In this document: piece after piece, positions 8,022 through 16,612 of the stretch
How the letters are laid out: the number at the start of each line of letters is the position of its first letter
Numbering within the stretch: the stretch's first letter is position 1
NCBI RefSeq assembly: GCF_003862475.1
Contig: NZ_RRCO01000001.1
Location: 496,001 to 560,000 of the forward strand
Direction: 5' to 3'
From: Lachnoanaerobaculum gingivalis
Lineage (GTDB): Bacteria; Bacillota; Clostridia; Lachnospirales; Lachnospiraceae
Length of the DNA stretch: 64,000 nt
The notes under the pieces: model-generated
Told to the model about the DNA's origin: nothing
The model's database searches: none
Seen by the model: the letters and a program-made list of their open reading frames with translations, nothing else
Translations under genes and position numbers: made by a program

Positions 8022-8951
8022 TTAATTTGTCTCTCTACCGCTTAATATTCCAAGTCCGTGCTTTAGCGGTGTCATTATATAATCAATGTTCTCTTTGCAG
8101 GCTTTCGGACTTCCCGGTAAATTTATTATCAGAGTGTTTCCTCTTATTCCGGCAGTTTGACGGCTTAACATAGCCTTTGGTGTAATAGTAAGAGAATAGG
8201 CTCTAAGCGCCTCTCCTATACCCGGAACTTCTCTTTCCACAACCTGCTTGGTTGCTTCAGGAGTAACATCTCTTTTTGAAAATCCGGTTCCGCCTGTGGT
8301 AAATACCAGATCCGCCTGTCTTTGATCACTGAAATACAACAGCTTTTTAGCTATTTGCCCCTTTTCATCCGGAACTATTACATAATCTATGACTTCCATT
8401 CCGGCAGCTTCCACCAGTTCCTTTATCATAGGACCTGATTTATCCTCATATTCTCCCTTTGAAGCTCTGTCAGAAATGGTAATTATACCCACTCTGTACG
8501 GACCTTCTTCTTTTTCAATAACTTTTATTTTCTCTCCTTTTTGTACAACTCCCCCTTTTAATACTTCTGCAAATATGCCTTCTCTTGGCATAATACAGTC
8601 CCCCATTTTTTTATATATATTGCAATGGCTGTGACATTCCTTGCCTATCTGTGTAACTTTTAGTTTTGCCTCTCCTATTTCAAGGACAGTTCCCACAGGC
8701 AAACTTCTAAGGTCTACGCCACCCACAATTATATTCTCACCGAATGCTCCGAAATCTACTTCGGCGCCTTTTTTTCTGAAAGCATCTATTTTTTCAAATG
8801 CCAATAAACTTACCTGTCTATGCCATTTGCCTGCATGTGCATCTCCCTCGATGCCCCAGTCTTCTTTTAATACAATTTTTTCTACTTCTGTTTTCTCAGT
8901 GCCTTTTTTCTCACTGATACATACCGCTAAAACTTCTATATTATTTTCCAT
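8022..8951 (-). CDS. MOSC domain fused to MogA/MoaB-type molybdopterin adenylyltransferase
   Basis: A 309-residue two-domain protein. Residues 1-145 are a MOSC domain (GIEGDAHAGKWHRQVSLL, GENIIVGGVD, and the Cys-containing GKECHSHC), a fold used for sulfur or cofactor handling. Residues 150-309 are the MogA/MoaB fold (VGIITISDRASKGEYED, TTGGTGFSKRDVTPEAT, INLPGSPKA), which adenylates molybdopterin before metal insertion. The stop and start share one base with moaA. The fusion puts cofactor activation and a late MOSC function in one chain; it occurs in other Clostridia, so it is uncommon rather than unique. Confidence 0.9.
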   Translation of the reverse strand: MENNIEVLAVCISEKKGTEKTEVEKIVLKEDWGIEGDAHAGKWHRQVSLLAFEKIDAFRKKGAEVDFGAFGENIIVGGVDLRSLPVGTVLEIGEAKLKVTQIGKECHSHCNIYKKMGDCIMPREGIFAEVLKGGVVQKGEKIKVIEKEEGPYRVGIITISDRASKGEYEDKSGPMIKELVEAAGMEVIDYVIVPDEKGQIAKKLLYFSDQRQADLVFTTGGTGFSKRDVTPEATKQVVEREVPGIGEALRAYSLTITPKAMLSRQTAGIRGNTLIINLPGSPKACKENIDYIMTPLKHGLGILSGRETN

Positions 8952-9922
8952 TACCCACCTATTTCTACCATATCTTTCATTTCACTGATCTTTGACAAGT
9001 CTTCAAAAGCATGAGCTTCGGGCTTTCCTGCTATACATTCTCTGATTTTTTCTTTTAATATACTGTGCTTTTTTTCAGATCCGATTTCAGTATTTTTTAA
9101 AATATCCTTTACATCAATATTTGATTCATAACAAAGACATGGTTTTAGTTTTCCTGTAGATGTAAATCTGATTCTGTTACAATTGTCGCAAAATTTTCCG
9201 TGAATTGCACTGATAAATCCTATAGAACCGTTAAATCCTTCAAGCTTTATATACTTTGCAGGACCGTTGCCGTGCTTTTTATTATCCTCTGCGACATTGT
9301 ATCTTTCTTTTATTCTTTCAAGGATCTCGATATTACTTACTCCTGTCGATTCCTTGCCATGCCCTATTGGCATCATCTCTATAAATCTGATATTTAATTT
9401 GTCATTCCTTGCAAGCTCTATAATATCAAAGAGCTCATCATCATTTACACCCTTTTGTATTACTGTATTTATCTTCGTGCTTATTCCTGCATTTATAGCT
9501 TCTTTTATACCTGACATTACATCATTTAATGCATCAACACCGGTAATTTGTTTAAATTTCTCTCTATTAAGAGTATCCAGACTTATATTTACACTTGAAA
9601 GTCCCGCTTTCTTTAAATCTTTAGCGAGTTTTTCAAGGTAAAAACCGTTTGTTGTCATTGTAATATCTTTTATATTTTCAAGCTTGTAAAGCTTTTTTAT
9701 AAAATCAACTATACCGTCTCTTATAAGAGGCTCACCACCTGTAATCTTATACTTTGTAATACCGCATTCGCTTGCCGCAAATGCCACTTCATATATTTCA
9801 TCCAGGCTTAGAGTCTCTTCCACTTTTTTTGTTTCAGGCATACAGTATGTGCATCTGAAATTGCATCTGTTGGTAACTGAGATTCTCATATAGTCAATTT
9901 TTCTATTGTAACAATCTCTCAT
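8951..9922 (-). CDS. moaA: GTP 3',8-cyclase MoaA
   Basis: A radical SAM enzyme of 323 residues catalysing the first step of molybdenum cofactor synthesis from GTP. The N-terminal cluster motif CNFRCTYC (Cys20, 24, 27) binds the SAM-ligated 4Fe-4S cluster. A C-terminal motif CDNCNRIRFTSTGKLKPC holds the second cluster for GTP binding. The chain ends in Gly-Gly, the conserved tail needed for activity in this family. It overlaps the MOSC-MogA gene by one base and follows the XdhC-like gene by eight. Confidence 0.97.
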   Translation of the reverse strand: MRDCYNRKIDYMRISVTNRCNFRCTYCMPETKKVEETLSLDEIYEVAFAASECGITKYKITGGEPLIRDGIVDFIKKLYKLENIKDITMTTNGFYLEKLAKDLKKAGLSSVNISLDTLNREKFKQITGVDALNDVMSGIKEAINAGISTKINTVIQKGVNDDELFDIIELARNDKLNIRFIEMMPIGHGKESTGVSNIEILERIKERYNVAEDNKKHGNGPAKYIKLEGFNGSIGFISAIHGKFCDNCNRIRFTSTGKLKPCLCYESNIDVKDILKNTEIGSEKKHSILKEKIRECIAGKPEAHAFEDLSKISEMKDMVEIGG

Positions 9923-9930
9923 ATTTAATC

Positions 9931-10959
9931 TTAAACAAGTTCAAGAAGTACTTCTATTCTTCCGCCGCAAACCATACCTTCAATGCTCGCTTCATCATCT
10001 GTAAGATCCACATTTAATAAATATGGTTGCATATCATCATCTTTTTTAAGTATATCTTCTACCTTGACCATAATGTCATGTTCAGCCTTTCCTCCGCCGA
10101 TAGTTCCGACAAAGCTGCCATCTTTTAAAAACAATGCCTTTGCTCCGACACCTCTTGGCGCAGAACCTTTTTTTCCTACTATAGTAGCCATGACCATTCT
10201 TTCAGCACTGCTCTCTATTTTCTCAAGCATTCCGTCTATATAGCCGACATTCTTATTCTTTGCATTTTTTACAGATATTATCTCGGCAAAAATTGAAATA
10301 GCTATCTCTACAGGAGTCTCTGAATTTATATCAAGTCCTATCGGACTATAGATTTCATCTATCTTCTTTTCATCATAGCCCTCACTTCTGATGGCATCAA
10401 GTACAAAGCCTACTCTTCTCTTTGCACCCATAAGTCCTACATAGGCATATGGTTTCTTAAGAATTTCTCTGATACATTCTTTATCCCACTGATGCCCTCT
10501 TGTCACTACTACAAAATATGTATCATAGTCGGATTCAAATTTTGAAAGTGCTGATGAAAAATCCTCACAACAAACTCTGTCAGCCCCTGCATTCTTTGCT
10601 TTGGCTGCAAATTCTTCTCTATCCTCTACAACTACCATCTCAAAGCCAAGCATCTGACCTATCTTAATCATAGCAATACTTGTGTGACCGGCACCGCAGA
10701 TTACAATCTTGCTTGTATTACATATATGCTCTACATATACTCTGTTACCGGCTATCTCTACCATACCGGATTTATTTATTTCCTTTATCTGTTCAAGATT
10801 TTCCTTGAAAAAGCTTGTATCCTTACTTATCCATACAAGCTCTCCCTCTCTTATCACAGCCTTGCTGCCATAATCTTTATCACCTAATGATGTAAATACA
10901 AATGTTCTTAATCCTTTTTTCTTTGACTCAGCTATAACTTTGTATAATTCCTTCTCCAT
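9931..10959 (-). CDS. XdhC-type molybdenum hydroxylase maturation factor with reordered domains
   Basis: 342 residues. A Rossmann region with CGAGHTS (88-94), typical of the XdhC C-terminal domain, occupies about 83-240. The canonical XdhC/CoxI domain lies at the C-terminus (GSAPRGVGAKALFL, VGTIGGGKAEHDI, CGGRIEVLLE) instead of the usual N-terminal place. Residues 1-75 (YGSKAVIREGELVWISKD) may be a worn second CoxI domain. Such proteins bind molybdenum cofactor and help add the sulfido ligand before insertion into xanthine dehydrogenase-type enzymes. No such enzyme is encoded here, so the client is inferred to lie elsewhere. Confidence 0.85.
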   Translation of the reverse strand: MEKELYKVIAESKKKGLRTFVFTSLGDKDYGSKAVIREGELVWISKDTSFFKENLEQIKEINKSGMVEIAGNRVYVEHICNTSKIVICGAGHTSIAMIKIGQMLGFEMVVVEDREEFAAKAKNAGADRVCCEDFSSALSKFESDYDTYFVVVTRGHQWDKECIREILKKPYAYVGLMGAKRRVGFVLDAIRSEGYDEKKIDEIYSPIGLDINSETPVEIAISIFAEIISVKNAKNKNVGYIDGMLEKIESSAERMVMATIVGKKGSAPRGVGAKALFLKDGSFVGTIGGGKAEHDIMVKVEDILKKDDDMQPYLLNVDLTDDEASIEGMVCGGRIEVLLELV

Positions 10960-10979
10960 ATACTCGCTCCTTTAAAAAT

Positions 10980-12011
10980 TTATGACACACCAAATGAACA
11001 ATTCGGGAATATACATACCGGACAATGCATGCAGTATCCGCCTACTCCTAGGCAGTCAATATCAGACTTTTCCACCTTTTCCCCTGCCATAATTCTTGGC
11101 AATACAATATCAAATATTGTTTTCTTCTCATACATTACACAGCCGGGTAGCCCCATAAATGTAATATTTTCATTTTCACCGCCGTAAGCCAGCATAAACA
11201 TGGCACCCGGAAGTACAGGTGCACCGTAAGTAATAACTCTGCTTGCATTCTGTCCTATAGCATAAGGTGTCTTATCGTCAGGATCCACACTCATTCCGCC
11301 TGTACAAAGAACAATATCCACTCCTGCCGCCATAACCTTTTTGATGCACTCTATTTCCATTTCCACATCATCACTGCTTATCTCATGTGCTATAACTTCG
11401 GCACCATATTCTTTCATTTTGTTTATAACCACAGGTGTAAAGGTATCCTTTATTCTTCCGTAGTAAACTTCATTACCTGTAGTTACTATTCCGACTTTCA
11501 TTTGTTTATATGGTAAAAGTTCAAAGAGAGGCTTATCTCCCACAATTTCCTTTGCCTTTTCCATTTTTTCTTTTTCTATAATAAGCGGTATAACTCTCAT
11601 ACCTGCAAGATGCTGACCGGCTTTCACAGGGAAGTTATCATGTATACTCGCAATCATCATCTCACCAAGTGAATTAAGCTTGTTGATTCTTTCCTTATCT
11701 ATCTTTAAAAGTCCGTCACATTCTGCAATCAACTCGACCTTACCTTCTTTTATATCCGGATCTCTTGTAAGATGTTCATTCTTACACATATCATAAAGCA
11801 TCAGTGCCGCATCATTTTCATGCAGCATATTTTCATTTACTTCCCAGATATAGATATGATCCTTACCAACTGAAAGCAGTACTTCCACATCTTCTTCTCT
11901 AATAATATGTCCTTTTCTGAATACAGGACCTTTTTTCTCACCTTTTATAATCTGTGTTATATCATGACAGAGCATATGCCCTACGGCATCTTTTGTATCA
12001 ATAAGTCGCAT
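10980..12011 (-). CDS. Molybdopterin-binding (MoeA/CinA-like) protein of molybdenum hydroxylase loci
   Basis: A 343-residue protein containing a molybdopterin-binding domain (about 175-320) with VGIVTTGNEVYYGRI, VLCTGGMSVDPDDKTP and MGLPGC. The tail is Cys-rich (CMHCPVCIFPNC), probably a metal or cluster site. Proteins of this kind accompany selenium-dependent molybdenum hydroxylases and may load a modified cofactor. I use the ATG at 12011 because AAGGGG lies seven bases upstream; an in-frame start 36 bases earlier has no ribosome site. It is the first gene of the eight-gene operon down to moaC, with a TATAAT box about 70 bases upstream. Confidence 0.85.
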   Translation of the reverse strand: MRLIDTKDAVGHMLCHDITQIIKGEKKGPVFRKGHIIREEDVEVLLSVGKDHIYIWEVNENMLHENDAALMLYDMCKNEHLTRDPDIKEGKVELIAECDGLLKIDKERINKLNSLGEMMIASIHDNFPVKAGQHLAGMRVIPLIIEKEKMEKAKEIVGDKPLFELLPYKQMKVGIVTTGNEVYYGRIKDTFTPVVINKMKEYGAEVIAHEISSDDVEMEIECIKKVMAAGVDIVLCTGGMSVDPDDKTPYAIGQNASRVITYGAPVLPGAMFMLAYGGENENITFMGLPGCVMYEKKTIFDIVLPRIMAGEKVEKSDIDCLGVGGYCMHCPVCIFPNCSFGVS

Positions 12012-12079
12012 ATTTCCCCTTCTATATTCCGTAACGGTTTGAGCCAATCCGCCACACCAATTTTTATCTACATTAAAGC

Positions 12080-12085
12080 ATTATA
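12080..12085 (-). promoter_or_regulatory. Candidate -10 box of the molybdenum operon
   Basis: A perfect TATAAT on the minus strand about 70 bases before the first operon gene, just after the hydA terminator. No good -35 is visible at 17 bp, so this is a partial promoter call. Confidence 0.45.
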
Positions 12086-12089
12086 CTAT

Positions 12090-12140
12090 AAAATCAATAA
12101 AAGCGCCATGATTTATTTAAATACAGAATAAATCATGGCG
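12090..12140 (-). terminator. Rho-independent terminator downstream of hydA
   Basis: A perfect 14-bp inverted repeat (CGCCATGATTTATT, 12104-12117 with 12127-12140) is followed on the minus strand by CTTTTATTGATTTTA. It separates the ssnA-ygfK-hydA transcript from the molybdenum cofactor operon. Confidence 0.85.
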
Positions 12141-12156
12141 TCTAAAAACTATGTTA

Positions 12157-13548
12157 TTATAAAAATTTCTGATACGGCTTTCTTTCTAAGAACTTACCTT
12201 CAGGAGTATCTTTGATTTTGTTATTGTCAACCACTTCACTACCTCTTAAGAATACCTTATCTATATGTCCGCTCAAAACCTTACCCTCAAGCGGTGCATA
12301 GTCACATTTTGAAACCTGAGTAGCGGCAGTAATCTTAGTCTGTGCATCAGGATCTAATATGACGATATCGGCATCAAAGCCTTCCTCTATGAATCCCTTT
12401 CTGTCATAAAGTCCGTAGAGTTTTGCAGGGTTCTCACAAAGTACTTCACACATCTTTTCTACACTGATTCTACCCGCGGCAACACCTTCGGAGTACATCA
12501 CAATACCTCTTGTCTCTACACCCGGCATACCTCCCGGAATCTTTCTGAAATCTTCCATTCCAAGTTTCTTTTGCTCAGATGTGAAAGAACAGTGATCTGT
12601 TGCTACAGTTTGAATTTCTCCGTCTGCAATAGCCTTCCAAAGCTCATCAATATCGGACTGTTCTCTAAGTGGTGGTGCTATAACATACTTAGCTCCTTCA
12701 AATCCCGGCAACTCGTACAGACTGTTGGTCATAGTAAGATACTGTGGACAGGTCTCCGCATATACCTTCTGTCCTCTTTCTCTTGCCGCCCTTATCTCAT
12801 CAAGTCCTTCCTTACAGGTCAGATGGACATCAATTATATCGCTCCCCGCAACCTCTGCAAGGTGAAGTATTCTGTTAATAGCCTCAGCCTCGGCTGCAGC
12901 CGGTCTGGTCTTATAATGAGATGAAACCTTACTCTGTAATCCTGCTTCCACAAATTCCTGCTGAAGCGCAAATATAAGTCCGGCATTCTCACAGTGTACT
13001 CCGGTAATGGCTCCTACTTCCTTAAGCCTTTGTAGTACTTCAAAAGCCTCATTGTCATGCAGAAGAATGTCATATGTCAGATAAATTTTAAAAGTGGTAA
13101 CTCCTCTGTCCATCATATCCTGACACTGACGTTTTGCCTCCTCATTCCAGTCACTGATTGACATATGTATTCCATAGTCACAGAATACTCCGTCTTTAGC
13201 CTTATTAAGCCAATTGTCCATGCCTTCGTTAAGAGTTTCTCCCTTATATTGGGTGCCGAAATCGATAATAGTTGTAGTTCCACCGCTTATCGCAGCTCTT
13301 GTTCCTGAATAGAAGTCATCACATGTAACTGTACCTGCAACATGCAAGTCAAAATGTGTATGTGCATCAATAAATCCGGGGAATATAAGCTTACCGGAAG
13401 CATCTATAACCTTTGTATCTTCATCAAGCTTAGCTACTTCACCGTTTTTAAATACTTTGCTTATTTTCTCATTTTCAATAAGTATGTCTGCAACAAAGCT
13501 TTCTTTGGAATTTACTATTTTTCCACCCTTAATAAAAACTCTCTTCAT
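12157..13548 (-). CDS. hydA: Dihydropyrimidinase/hydantoinase-type amidohydrolase HydA
   Basis: A 463-residue cyclic amidohydrolase that opens hydantoin- or dihydropyrimidine-like rings. Metal ligands are in place: HTHFD (about 61-65), the carboxylated lysine in TFKIYLTY, VHCENA, VHLTC and the Asp in ATDHC. It starts behind AAGGAG. Its place after ssnA and ygfK matches the conserved gene set of selenium-dependent purine/hydantoin catabolism, so a ring-opening step in purine or related heterocycle breakdown is the likely role. The exact substrate cannot be read from sequence. Confidence 0.9.
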   Translation of the reverse strand: MKRVFIKGGKIVNSKESFVADILIENEKISKVFKNGEVAKLDEDTKVIDASGKLIFPGFIDAHTHFDLHVAGTVTCDDFYSGTRAAISGGTTTIIDFGTQYKGETLNEGMDNWLNKAKDGVFCDYGIHMSISDWNEEAKRQCQDMMDRGVTTFKIYLTYDILLHDNEAFEVLQRLKEVGAITGVHCENAGLIFALQQEFVEAGLQSKVSSHYKTRPAAAEAEAINRILHLAEVAGSDIIDVHLTCKEGLDEIRAARERGQKVYAETCPQYLTMTNSLYELPGFEGAKYVIAPPLREQSDIDELWKAIADGEIQTVATDHCSFTSEQKKLGMEDFRKIPGGMPGVETRGIVMYSEGVAAGRISVEKMCEVLCENPAKLYGLYDRKGFIEEGFDADIVILDPDAQTKITAATQVSKCDYAPLEGKVLSGHIDKVFLRGSEVVDNNKIKDTPEGKFLERKPYQKFL

Positions 13549-13564
13549 ATTATCTCCTTACATA

Positions 13565-13596
13565 GCAAAATATGCCACTTTTTAGGGTGGCATATC
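13565..13596 (-). terminator. Hairpin with short T run between ygfK and hydA (weak terminator or attenuator)
   Basis: A 9-bp perfect stem (ATATGCCAC with GTGGCATAT) and an 8-base loop are followed by TTTTG on the minus strand. It sits in a 79-base gap inside an otherwise continuous gene run, so it may lower rather than abolish hydA expression. Confidence 0.6.
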
Positions 13597-13627
13597 TTAA
13601 CTATATCATATTTTATCTCAGTCTATA

Positions 13628-16612
13628 TTATAGGAGCAAATACTCATATTCATTATAGATAGTGTCGATAAGTTCAGCATATCTATAATTGAGCTTGTCA
13701 TTGCTCTCACCTATTCTATATACAAGATTTTGTCCGTCAATTCTTACCTTAACATCCTTGCTTCCCTTAACGATTACAAAACCGTCATTCTCTGAATCAA
13801 GCATATCTGCTTCGCTTGCGAATAATGTAAGCTTATCCTTATATGGTGCAGAAGCGTATGGACAGAATGTCTCACAGTTACCGCACTCATTGCACATATA
13901 ATCCACATGAACTATCTGATGGCTACCCTTTACATTAACATATACATTAGCTCTGTTTGGACAAACCTCTGTACAATTCTCACAAATATAGTCACAAGCT
14001 AAACATCTGTTGTCAGCCTTCTTCTCCTCTACCTCTTCAAGGATTCCTCTGTATGAGTATACCTTCTCGTCAGTAGTATCGGAAATCTTAAGCTCACCGA
14101 TTGCATGATTTACAATAGCCTCGCAAACCTTCTTACTGTCGGCAATAGCCTTTACGATAACAGATGCACCCTTTGCACCGTCACCTGCCGCATATACTCC
14201 CTTAACATTTGTCTCGAAAGTAACAGGATCGAGTATAGGAAGGTTCTTTTTGTCAATCTCGATACCGTTGCTTGTGTAGAAATCACCTCTTACACTCTCA
14301 CCGATTGATGCGATAAGTGTATCACATGGCAATTCAACAAGCTCATCTGTTTCCTTAACACCTCTTCTACCGCTTGCATCAGGCTCACCAAGTACATTCT
14401 TTGCACATATAAGTTTTCCGTTCTTGAATGATTTTGGAGATACAAGTGTAACAAACTCTACGCCGTCCTCAATTGCCTCGTGAAGTTCTTCCTCATCAGC
14501 AGGCATATATCTTGCATTTCTTCTGTATGCAAGGTATACATTCTTAACGCCCGGAACTCTCTTGGCAGCTCTTGCAACGTCCATAGCGGTGTTTCCACCA
14601 CCTACAACGATAACATTCTCACCAAGATCCATCTTTCCTTCAGTCTTTTTGAAGTCCTCTAAGAAGTGAAGTGCATTGATTGCCTTTCCTTCTTCAAGCT
14701 CAAGCGGAAGCTCCTTATGTGCACCGATTGCAAGAATAACCTTATCAAAGCCTTCAGCCTTAAGTGCATTTATATCATCAATTCTCTTGTTTGTAACAAA
14801 CTTTGCTCCGTAAGCCTTTGCAAGCTCTACGTCTCTTTGGATATCGTCAGCAGGAATTCTGAATCCCGGAATGATGTTTGCAACAACACCACCCATAGTA
14901 TCTCTCTCATCAAATACAGTAACATCCACACCTTCTCTTGCAAGGAAGAATGCAGCTGCGATACCTGCAGGACCGCCACCTACTACAGCAACCTTTAAGT
15001 TCTTCTTATCAGCGCTCTTTAAAGTAGGTACAACCTTTTCAAATGCGTTCTGTGCAGCAATAAGCTTATTTCTTCTAATCTGCACATCAGTCTCATAGTG
15101 ATTTCTTGTACAAGCACTCTGACATGTATGTGTACAGATATGACCTGTCATGAACGGAAGCGGGTTCTTCTCTAATATAACATTGAGAGCATCCTCATAC
15201 TTTCCTTCATTAACAAGGATTCCGTAAGCTGTAATATCCTGATTGATAGGACATCTGTTTACACAAGGTGCCATATAGCAATCAAGGTAAGGAACCTTCT
15301 TATCAGCCTTTCTGTTTGGAAGCGGCTTAACAGGCTTAACGTGATGCTTATCACTTCTAACGTCTGAAACAAGCTTCTCAAGAGCCTCTACATCAATTCC
15401 TGACCAAGCCTTGATTTCAGGCTTTTCAAGTTTCTCTGACATCTCAATAAATCTCTGATATCCTCCCGGTTTTAAGATAGTGGTTGCCACTGTTACAGGC
15501 CAGATTCCACTACCTACAACCTTATCTATATTGAAGTAATCACAACCACCCGAGTAAGCGATTCTCAGCTTACCGTTAAAGCTTCTTGAAAGATTTCTGG
15601 CAACTAAGAGTGATAACGGGTACAATGACTTTCCTGACATATACATTTCCTGTGATGGAAGCTCATTATTCTTAACATCAACAGGGAATGTGTTGGTGAT
15701 CTTAACACCGAACTCCAAGCCCTTTGAAGAAGCAAGTGCCATAAGTCTTTCTAACATAGGAACCGCATCTGAATACTGTAAATCCTCTTTAAAGTGAAGA
15801 TCTGTAAACGCAATATAGTCATATCCCATGCTGTCAAGCATCTCTCTTGCAACTTCATATCCGAGAAGTGTAGGGTTACATTTTACGAATGTATTTAATC
15901 CCTTTTCTGTAATAAGATATGATGCAATAGCCTCGATCTCCTGTGGAGGACATCCGTGCAATGTGGATACTGTTACGGAATTTACAATATCAGGAGTAAT
16001 AGCATCAAGATCAGCCTTTGTAAACTTCTTGAATTTGCTTAAATTCTTCTCAAGGTATTCCTTACACTCTTTGTATATAGGTGTTTCTGAAGCATCCATC
16101 ATTCCGTTGATGAAATTATCAACCTTAGGAAGCTTAATACCTGCAAGGTCATAACCTACGGAGATATTGAACTGGAAGCCGTCGCTGCCGCCAAGATCCC
16201 ATTCTTTTGAGATAACCTTAAGTGCAAACCAACCCTTGATGTACTCATCAAAAGCCTCCTGAACTGTAAGCTCTGTAGACCACTCACAGTTGTAGCACTC
16301 ATCCTCAGCTGTAATACATGGCTTAGCAACGCAAGCTGCAAGCTCTCTACCGTCCATCTTCTGAACTGTCTTAAGCTCGAAGAATCTTGCACCTGCATAA
16401 TATCCTGCGATAATATTCTGTGCAAGCTGTGTATGAGGACCTGCTGCAGGACCTATCTGTGTCTCCAATTTTCTTCCGAAAATAGTGTAAAATTTATTCT
16501 TATCAGCCTTATAAGCTTTCTTTACTCCGTAACAGGAGCCTTCTTTTTCCATCTCCTCAAGGAGTCTTTCCATGATCCTATTAAAAGGAATCGGTGTCAT
16601 TATATCGCCCAT
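13628..16612 (-). CDS. ygfK: Putative selenate reductase subunit YgfK (FAD and 4Fe-4S oxidoreductase)
   Basis: A 994-residue multidomain redox protein whose start MGDIM matches other YgfK proteins. It has an N-terminal dihydroorotate dehydrogenase-like barrel (GPAAGPHTQLAQN, VSTLHGCPPQEIE). A cluster-binding linker follows (CYMAPCVNRCPINQD, HICTHTCQSACTRNH). Next is a glutamate-synthase small-subunit-like FAD/NAD(P)H module (VVGGGPAGIAAAFFLAREG, VVGGGNTAMDVARAA). A C-terminal ferredoxin pair (CLACDYICENCTEVCP, CNECGNCETFCP) ends the chain. In E. coli the homologue lies among xdhD, ssnA and other purine-locus genes; electron transfer to or from a molybdenum hydroxylase is inferred. Its start overlaps the ssnA stop by one base. 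Confidence 0.92.
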   Translation of the reverse strand: MGDIMTPIPFNRIMERLLEEMEKEGSCYGVKKAYKADKNKFYTIFGRKLETQIGPAAGPHTQLAQNIIAGYYAGARFFELKTVQKMDGRELAACVAKPCITAEDECYNCEWSTELTVQEAFDEYIKGWFALKVISKEWDLGGSDGFQFNISVGYDLAGIKLPKVDNFINGMMDASETPIYKECKEYLEKNLSKFKKFTKADLDAITPDIVNSVTVSTLHGCPPQEIEAIASYLITEKGLNTFVKCNPTLLGYEVAREMLDSMGYDYIAFTDLHFKEDLQYSDAVPMLERLMALASSKGLEFGVKITNTFPVDVKNNELPSQEMYMSGKSLYPLSLLVARNLSRSFNGKLRIAYSGGCDYFNIDKVVGSGIWPVTVATTILKPGGYQRFIEMSEKLEKPEIKAWSGIDVEALEKLVSDVRSDKHHVKPVKPLPNRKADKKVPYLDCYMAPCVNRCPINQDITAYGILVNEGKYEDALNVILEKNPLPFMTGHICTHTCQSACTRNHYETDVQIRRNKLIAAQNAFEKVVPTLKSADKKNLKVAVVGGGPAGIAAAFFLAREGVDVTVFDERDTMGGVVANIIPGFRIPADDIQRDVELAKAYGAKFVTNKRIDDINALKAEGFDKVILAIGAHKELPLELEEGKAINALHFLEDFKKTEGKMDLGENVIVVGGGNTAMDVARAAKRVPGVKNVYLAYRRNARYMPADEEELHEAIEDGVEFVTLVSPKSFKNGKLICAKNVLGEPDASGRRGVKETDELVELPCDTLIASIGESVRGDFYTSNGIEIDKKNLPILDPVTFETNVKGVYAAGDGAKGASVIVKAIADSKKVCEAIVNHAIGELKISDTTDEKVYSYRGILEEVEEKKADNRCLACDYICENCTEVCPNRANVYVNVKGSHQIVHVDYMCNECGNCETFCPYASAPYKDKLTLFASEADMLDSENDGFVIVKGSKDVKVRIDGQNLVYRIGESNDKLNYRYAELIDTIYNEYEYLLL

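Noticed and set aside
14480-15098. Several plus-strand frames opposite ygfK
   Set aside because: Shadows of a long conserved coding sequence; compositions are typical of antisense frames.
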